Assembly (NCBI GenBank): GCA_951802195.1
Contig: OX637627.1
Span: forward strand, 682,001-746,000
Direction of reading: 5' to 3'
Length of the DNA stretch: 64,000 nucleotides
From: Tausonia pullulans
Lineage: Eukaryota > Basidiomycota > Tremellomycetes > Cystofilobasidiales > Mrakiaceae
Part shown: positions 57,174 to 64,000 of the stretch, in pieces
Layout: every line of letters starts with the position of its first letter
How positions within the stretch are numbered: the first letter of the stretch is position 1
Notes under the pieces: generated by a model
What the model was told of the DNA's origin: nothing
The model's input: the letters and a program-made list of their open reading frames with translations, nothing else
The model's database searches: none
Translations under genes and position numbers: made by a program

Positions 57174-59852
57174 ATGACTGCCGTTCCCTACAAGGCTAGC
57201 GTTTCAAAGCCTATGCGCAAGTGAGTTTTTAGCCCGCCCAGTCTCCTCGAATACCTCCGCATGTATCTCATCTAATCCGATCCTTCCTTTATTGCCTTTT
57301 CTGCCCTGCTCTGTTGTCCTCGTCCTCCCTTCGTTCTCGCCTACCAGAAAGTGGCAAAACGACTATCCGCTCTTCATCTGGTACACTATCGCCGGAGTCG
57401 CGGGCTTCTATATCATTCTCAACGTTCTTCAAACGACGCACCGTTTTTTCCGTCGGCGAGCAGCCGTCGCTCGTCGCCAGCAGGCTGAGAAGGCCTCGAG
57501 CGAGGCTGAAGATGTCCAAGGCGGAAGCGTCCCACTCGCTGGAGTAACCCTCTTCAGGAAGACCTTTATCTGGCGCGAATTCTCTGTTGGCCTATGGAAG
57601 CAAACCCCCGGAGAGCTCTTTTTCTCCGTAGGCTACCTCCTCATGGTTCTCATGTTCGGTTTGATGCACCGTATGTACAGCTCCAACCTCGGTAGACTTG
57701 CTGAGTTTTCCCTGACCCTGACTCTTATCTTGCCCAGTTCCTCTCAGAGACCGTTTGAACGACCAAATGCTCGTCGTGGCGAATCGTTGCGGACTCCTCG
57801 TCTAGTGCGTTTTTCCTCTTCCTGGTGCGCGCGCGGCACCTACTCGCCTGCGTTTGGCTTATCGCATACCTCATCTCCCTACAGCTGCCAGCTTCCCTTC
57901 CTCGTGGGCCTCGCCGGCAAAAACAACGTTATCAGCTGTGAGTGTAGCTTACTTTCGCACGGCTGTCCCGTACAGCTAGTCCCAGACCCTAACTCTGCGC
58001 TTATCGCTCTTGATCTAGGGCTCACTGGTATCTCGTATGAAAAGGTCAGCTCTTCTCGCTGGTCCGACATAGACTGTTCTTTGACCGTCCTCTCTATCGC
58101 AGCTCAACTTTCTCCACCGTTCAGCCGCGCGCTCCTGCCTCATTCTCTCCTGGGTGCACGTCCTTGGCCGTGGCATGGTCATCCCGTGCGTCATCCTCCA
58201 TCTCTGCGCCGTGGCATTAGGTTCGAAAATTGATAATCTCTGCCCCCCCTCCCCCTCAGGATGAAGGGCGAGCACGCCATCACCACGTGGGAGATGCAGA
58301 TGGGTGTTGTTGCGTTCATTGGTAAGTCCAAATGCCAACTCGAAAGGTACTCTGGTCGCTTAGCTGGCGCTAATATCCTTGACTCAGCTTACAACCTCAT
58401 CGCGATCCTCGGCGTCAAGCCGTTCCTCCGAACTATGGCTTACGAGGTGTTCCTCATCTCGCACGTCGTGCTTGTCCTGTGAGTGACTCCAAATTCAATA
58501 TTGAGTTTTGGCACTAACACCTTCTCCACCAAGCCTGTTCATCGTTGGTCTGATCTGCCATTGGGTCGACGAGGTCGTCTTCCTCTGGCCTGCTCTTCTT
58601 CTCTGTGGGTCATCTCTATAACGAGCAGCGATCAGGAGCCAGTCTGACTCGTTACATTGTCTCTTTTCACAGGGGGTCTCGACCGCTTCGCCCGCCTTGG
58701 CCGCACCATTTTCATCAACAAGCTCTGGCTCTCCTTCGCTTCGACCTCGGGCGAGAAGCACACCACTGCCACCGTTGAAGCTCTCCACGGTTCTGCCCTG
58801 AGGATAACTCTCCGTCGATCGCTCTCGTGGACCCCCGGCCAGCACGCATTCCTCGTTTGCCCAACCGTCTCGCGTTTCCGTACGTCATCGACATTTCCTC
58901 TCAAGTTGTTCACATTTGTTGATTCCGTTCCTTGCCTTCTCCCAGCTCTCGAGGCGCACCCCTTCACCATGGCGTCGATTCCGTCCCACGACAGCGCCGA
59001 GGAATCCGATGTTATCTTCGTTGTCCGCGCCCGTGACGGCTTCACCAGGCGCCTCTCGACTCTCGCCAAGGCCTCTGGAGGCAAGGTGGACATCCCCTGC
59101 TGGCTCGATGGGCCTTACGCCATCGTTCAACCATCTTCCAGCTTCAATGCTGTTGTCCTCGTTGCCGGTGGAACCGGAGTCACCTACACGCTTCCCCAGC
59201 TCCAGGAGGTCATCCGTCAAGTCAAGGCTGGGACCTCGGCCGTTCGCATCGTGACCTTTGTTTGGGTTGTCCGCACAATTGGTTTGTGCTTGTCTGCAAC
59301 ACCTCCGAGCGGTGGCCATGATCTGACCGATCTTTTATCTCACCTAGAGCATATTTCGTGGATCTCCAAGACCCTTGAGAAGTGCCTCGACGACTGCCCC
59401 TCGAACCTCATTATCGACCTTAAGATCTTTGTCACCTTCACCGGTACTACCCTTACCGAGGACTCCGGCGCCTCGACGCCCGTTGAGTCTCGCGCGCCGT
59501 CCGAGAGCTCACACTCCGGCGAAGAGGATGAGGAGAAGCACACTAGCAGCATCCGCAAAGCCTCTCTTCCCTGGATCCAGGGACGGCCCGACTTTGAAAT
59601 CGTTTTCAAGGACGCCATTCGGGATGCCAAGGGCCCTGTTTCTGTCCGAGGTGCGTTACTCCTCTGTCACGCATGCAACCAACGATCTTCCATGTTGACC
59701 TCGCCCCTCAATCTCTTCCAGTCTGCGGTCCCTCTTCTCTCTCTGGGGATGTTCGCAAGTGCCTCACCTCCAGCGAAGCTTATACCCTCGGCGATGTCAC
59801 TTCAGGCCGCGCTGGCTCGGTAGACCTGCACGTCGAATCGTTTGGATGGTAG
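57174..59852 (+). CDS. Ferric-chelate reductase (FRE family)
   Basis: FRE proteins reduce Fe(III) or Cu(II) outside the cell with cytosolic NADPH. The start MTAVPYKASVSKPMRK splices to WQNDYPLFIWYTIAGVAGFY, the first membrane helix. FFSVGYLLMVLMFGLMH, LPFLVGLAGKNNVIS and the haem-binding segment LNFLHRSAARLILSWVHVLG follow, with helices through VFLISHVVLVL and LFIVGLICHWVDEVVFLWPA. The FAD site is HPFTMASIP, and the NADPH sites are VVLVAGGTGVTYTLPQLQEV and VCGPSSLSGDVRKCL. A Ser/Glu-rich loop (TPVESRAPSESSHSGEEDEE) lies in the nucleotide domain. The end is SVDLHVESFGW. All core motifs are present, so the protein should be active. The metal or oxidant used is not decided by sequence. Many introns are present, some with uncertain borders around 57.7-58.2 kb. 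Confidence 0.92.
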
Positions 59853-60793
59853 ACAAGCGATCGCGGCGCAATGGCGCATCTTCTTCTCCCTGGGTTATGA
59901 TCTCTTGTTCTCGTCCATCCTTCGCTATTTACGTGCCTCTATCCACGCTTGCCACGGTTTTGTTCTTATCTCTTGCCTGTCTTCATCTGGTGCCGGACCT
60001 CCTATACATATCGAATACTTCGAAACCCTAGTATGACTAGAACCGCCGTTCAACAAAAAGGTAAAGGGAGTAGAAGCAGGACGATCGTTCGTCCTTCATT
60101 TGTTGAGCATTGGCCAACGACATCTTAGGCTTCATCGACAAGCTCGACAGGAATAAGCAGTATCGTTCGTCGCTAGCTCATGGGGATTAGGCGACGGACG
60201 TGCGAGTTTTGGTTGTACATGTGTGCAGAAACCGCAGAGTTGGGAGCCTGGATCGGCCTCTATGAAGGATGGAGAGAACGACAGGAACAAGTGCACCAAC
60301 GCTCCTGTCCTTCGCCATCCTCTCTTTCTGCCAGAAGGCCCTCGTCCCTGAAGCAGAGAAACCCCCACTTTGCTCATCTCATATGGCAGCAAAAGGAAGG
60401 CCCTTGATCAGCTGTCCAACTTCAGAGATTGCGAAGGCCAGGATCACGCGCGAGGGGGTGAGCGCTGACTGGGCTGGAGGAGTCATTTCGAAGAACCTGA
60501 AAAGCGACCTTGGAGGGAGAAGCGGTCTGCAGGGTGGGAGAAACGCAGCACTGCTGGTGGCCCTCTGCTTCGGCTAGTCCCCTCCTCACTTTTACTCCAG
60601 TCACAACTATCCTGAATTGCAGGCCCGTCGTCAAGTTGTCCGTCCGAGTGTCTGCTTCATCTGCAATTCGTCACTTATATTATTCCGCCGGTCCGGAGGC
60701 CCGGGCCGCGGTAGGGCTCCGCGCGACCCGACATCGCGGCTTCGCTTCTTCCTCTCCCTCAAACTACCCTCTTCTCCCTTCCTCCCTCATAGC
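59853..60793. other. Intergenic region, no gene recognised
   Basis: It holds the ferric reductase 3' end and the promoter of the MFS gene. A GC-rich patch lies at about 60695-60740. The frame of the MFS gene stays open up to an ATG at 60617, but that extension has no domain. Confidence 0.35.
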
Positions 60794-62999
60794 ATGGCCC
60801 TCAACACTCCTTCGGTCCCCGCTCCTTCAAGCGAAAATCTTGGCCGCCTACAGTCTTTACGACAAACTGTCAGCAGCCCCACAGTCTCCCAGCCTCCGGA
60901 CACTCCTTCGGCCATCCCCGACGGCATTCGCTCCTCTCACTCTTTACGACGAGGCGTGAGATCTACCTTCTCCCTCGGCGACATCGAAATACTTCCCAAG
61001 ATCAGATTGAGGCCAGACTATGGAGGTGATGACGAGAAGGAAGGTTCGGGGTGTAGCATCGAGGCCAAGGTGGCAGTAGAAGCGTCCTTGGCTGCAGAAG
61101 AGGCGGACGTTGCAGCCGACGAGTGGGTCTATCCGGATGGCGGGCTCAGGGCCTGGCTGGTCGTGTTTGGATGCTTTCTGTTTGCGGCAACAACGATGGG
61201 TGAGTCTTTTCGTGTGTGGGATCCAGGACAAAGTTTGGCTTGCTAATCTACGATGCAATCGATTTGTACGCTCACTCACAGGCTGGGGACTTGTATGGGG
61301 TCAGTGGCAGGCGCAGTACACGACGTTCAATTTTGCCGGCGAGAAGGAGAGCGTAGTGGCCTTGATAGGGGGGTTGAACGCCTTTGTGAGCGAAGGCTTA
61401 CCGCAGGGCTTTGAACGCGTACTTACCATTCGCTTTTAGTCGATGACGGCCACGTCGTTCGTCGCCGGCCGACTAGGGGATCGCTATGGCTACCGGAGAA
61501 TGCTCATCATTGGTGTGCTTTGTTTCTCCATTCCCTCTCTGGTCGCTTCCTGACCTGGCGTGGAGCAAAGGATCTGCCCTCACATTTCTGTCCTTCTTGA
61601 TCATGTCCTTCGCCACCAAGCTCTGGCAAGTCTTCCTCACACAGGGATTCCTGAACGGCGTCTGTCTCGGCCTCACGATGCCACTATAGTGCGTCCAACT
61701 TCTGTAGCCGAATCGAGATTCTCTCACCGACTCCGTGTTGATCATTCCCAGTATGGCGCTCCCCTCTCAATGGTTCCTAAAAAAACGGGGTCTCGCCACG
61801 GGCAGGTCTCCACATATTTCCTAACCTTAAAGATGCAGTATGCTTACCCCCATTTCCCACCTTCCAGGCCTCGCTGTCTCTGGCTCGGGCATTGGCGGCG
61901 CAATCTCCACGGTCTTTGTCCAACTCCTCCTCACCCGACTCTCCACCCACAAGACGCTCCTCATCTACTCCTTCATCCACGGCTTCGTCTACATCATTGC
62001 CTTCTTTCTCGTCGACTTTCGCCCCATTGATAACGCCCACAAAGCAAGACCGTGGCTCCCTCAAGGAGCGATGAGCGACCCGGTCTTCTGGAGCCTCACG
62101 GCGTGTATAGGGCTCGTCTCGCACGGATTTCTCACGCCCTATGTTTTCATAACAAACTATACGAGAAGCCAGGTCGGGAAGGAGGGCGTCTCGACCCCGC
62201 TGGTGCTCATGAACGTCACGGGTGCTTTTGGACGGGTGAGTCTCTGAGGGCATTCGTTTCTCACACAACGCTGACGTCTCTGAACGTATAGGTTCTCGCA
62301 GGCCTCGTTGCCGATCGCCTGGGTCCCGTCAACATCTTTTTCAGCTCGCTATTCATCGGTGGGCTCGTGCAGGTTCGTTTTTCGCCATCCGTTTTCGTCG
62401 AAGGAGAGAATGGTTGACAGGTTATCCTCTCTTCAAAGCTCATCGTCTGGCAGTTCGCGCACACCTATCCCACCATCCTGGCCTTCTCCCTTCTCTTCGG
62501 CTTCACAGGCCCGATCTTCCTCTCGTGCGTCCCGTCCTTCCCACGCCTTCTCCATTTGTTTACCCATCTCCACCTCCTCTTCTGCAAAACCTCAGTCTCC
62601 TCCCTGTTGTCGTCGCCCAGCTCTTCGGCGTCGACGGCCTCGCAACCGTCGTCGGCTTCGAGATTCTCTGCAACTCGCCCGGGCAGTTCCTAGGTGGGAC
62701 AATCGCAAGCGCCATCAAAGCGAGTCGAGGGGGTGCTTGGGAGCCGTTGATCATCTACAGTGGGACCATGGTGCGTCGTTTGTCGTTCAGTCTTGCGTGA
62801 TGGCGTGGCGCTGACGGCGCCAGATGGGTTGCGTTCATGGTAGATGATGGCGGGCTCGCTCTTCCTCTTGTATGGTGCGTGCTCAAGTTCCTTCTTCTCT
62901 CGAGAGCGTCGGGGCATGGCATCTTCAGCTGACTTGAGACGTCGACGAACGTTCACAGCGAGGTTCAAGCGTGAACCGAGGATTTTTGCGGTCTTTTGA
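60794..62999 (+). CDS. Monocarboxylate-transporter-like MFS protein
   Basis: The N-terminal tail (MALNTPSVPAPSSENLGRLQ and onwards) is about 115 residues, polar and cytosolic. The membrane domain opens with PDGGLRAWLVVFGCFLFAAT and GWGLVWGQWQAQYTTFNFAG, the typical D-G-G start of fungal MCT-like (SLC16-like) proteins. Further text is SFVAGRLGDRYGYRRMLIIG, MALPSQWFLKKRGLATGLAV, GSGIGGAISTVFVQLLLTRL, VLAGLVADRLGPVNIFFSSL, FLSLLPVVVAQLFGVDGLAT and GFEILCNSPGQFLGGTIASA. It ends ARFKREPRIFAVF at a TGA (62997-62999). The last exons are very short (MMAGSLFLLY, then the tail). About 12 helices are expected. The substrate is unknown; fungal relatives include transporters for monocarboxylates, riboflavin and others. 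Confidence 0.88.
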
Positions 63000-64000
63000 A
63001 CCAGCTGGGCGCGAGAGAGAGCCCCCATCCGGAAGGACAAGAACTATGTCGCATGCTTAAAGACCTTGCGAGCGAAGGGCCCAGGAAAGAATGTTCTTCA
63101 TCTGGAACACGCCCGTCACCGTCAGTTCTCTTGGGCTGTCCTCTCTTTCCAGCAACGGCCAGGCGCTGGCACAAGACTCGCTTCATTATGGAGGCCTCTC
63201 ATCCGCGCCGGTTGTGTCATAAAAGGGCTCGCAAGCCAAAAAGGTGGAACCAGGCGGATCGAGGGGGCAGTGAGGGAGTTGGAGAGACGTGGGTTTGAGG
63301 AGTGATCTAGGCAGATGAACAGTAGTGGAAAACGAAGGAGAGAAACCTTAAGCTAATTTGCTCGCCCAAGAGAACCACGAACAACGTGAGTATGAGATGA
63401 ATGTGGCAGACGACGATGCCAAACCATCGAAGGCCTAGAGAAGATATGGATAGTCCAGGCGGTCTCGGGTAGTTCCGATTCCTGTAAATGACATTGAATG
63501 ATTCCAAGATCCTCTTGTTGAAAGTGAATGATGAAGTGAAGGTTAGAGCAAGCAAGGATCGAGCAATCCCAGCCGCGTCTTTAGCACCGAGCCATGCCAC
63601 ATCTCCCTCCCAAGATCATCCATCGCATCCTCTTCTTCGCCGTCGACGAGGAAACCACCTGTCAGCGCCCCCTCTGGCGACCGACGACCCCGCACACTTG
63701 ACGCCAGTTTGCTACCTCCATTTTGGGCGTCGCCCGACTGAACGGCTTCCACCTAGACTCGCCCCGGCACCGCCCCTTAGAAATGATTCCACCACCGATG
63801 CGAGGCTGAGGTCAACGACGACGCCGTTGATGGGGGCATGGGGAAGGTGATGCTTTGGTAAGCAATGAGCGTTAAATTCTATATTTGGTAAGAGGGCATT
63901 GAGGGAAACGATAACAAGGAAGAGAAACCCAATACAGAAAGCGCACTCCAGACGTGCCGAGCTGTCCCGCCTCTCATCACCCCTTTCTAGCCATCCTCTC
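63000..64000. other. Right-edge region without a secure gene
   Basis: No open frame here has a domain I can defend. On the plus strand an ATG at 63594 starts MPHLPPKIIHRILFFAVDEE, which resembles the first helix of an F-box, but no splice pattern extends it convincingly. The remaining frames appear random. Confidence 0.3.

Noticed and set aside
63594-63660. Possible F-box gene start at the right edge
   Set aside because: The first 22 residues look F-box-like, but joining to the best downstream acceptor leaves the suggestive downstream text out of frame, so no model is defensible.

Overview
The window is nuclear DNA of a fungus, most likely a basidiomycete yeast of the Pucciniomycotina red-yeast type (Rhodotorula/Sporobolomyces-like). 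This placement is inferred from GC-rich coding sequence, tight packing of genes on both strands, many short GT-AG introns (mostly about 50-150 nt), very small exons, and gene families best known from Dikarya. No ribosomal RNA, tRNA, CRISPR, virus-like or transposon sequence was recognised.

Layout. 1-13.5 kb: the N-terminal part of the eIF2-alpha kinase GCN2 (minus, running off the left edge), divergent from the mRNA-export factor RAE1/GLE2 (plus); then a UPF0538 protein, a mitochondrial carrier, an unrecognised probable mitochondrial helical-repeat protein and a Gln-rich DUF7721-type protein. 13.5-17.5 kb is gene-poor, with one possible small spliced gene. 17.5-26 kb: an SPX-domain phosphate transporter and the membrane RING ubiquitin ligase DSC1/TUL1. 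27.5-40 kb: an M1 aminopeptidase, RNase H2 catalytic subunit, urate oxidase, a Shewanella-like metallophosphatase and a secreted SMP-30-like beta-propeller protein. 40.6-56 kb: an SH3BGRL-like thioredoxin-fold protein, then a complete nitrate assimilation cluster. 57-63 kb: a ferric reductase and a monocarboxylate-transporter-like MFS protein. 63-64 kb has no secure gene.

How the genes work together. The clearest functional unit is the cluster NIA1 (nitrate reductase), NRT2 (nitrate transporter) and NII1 (nitrite reductase): nitrate is imported, reduced to nitrite and then to ammonium. NRT2 and NII1 diverge from a 1.5-kb intergenic region holding six GATA-factor-type HGATAR sites, as expected for nitrogen repression control. 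Urate oxidase, another nitrogen-scavenging enzyme, lies a few kilobases away, and GCN2, the amino-acid starvation kinase, lies at the left end. These last two links are only neighbourhood coincidences until shown otherwise.

Exon-intron structures were read by eye from splice motifs and conserved family sequence. Outer gene boundaries are usually firm; some internal exons are not. Nothing in the window forces the claim of a wholly new system. The most unusual features are very small exons (9, 10 and 15 nt, and an ATG-only exon), in-frame minisatellites, a changed active-site motif in the aminopeptidase, and an intronic double CACGTG in the phosphate transporter.
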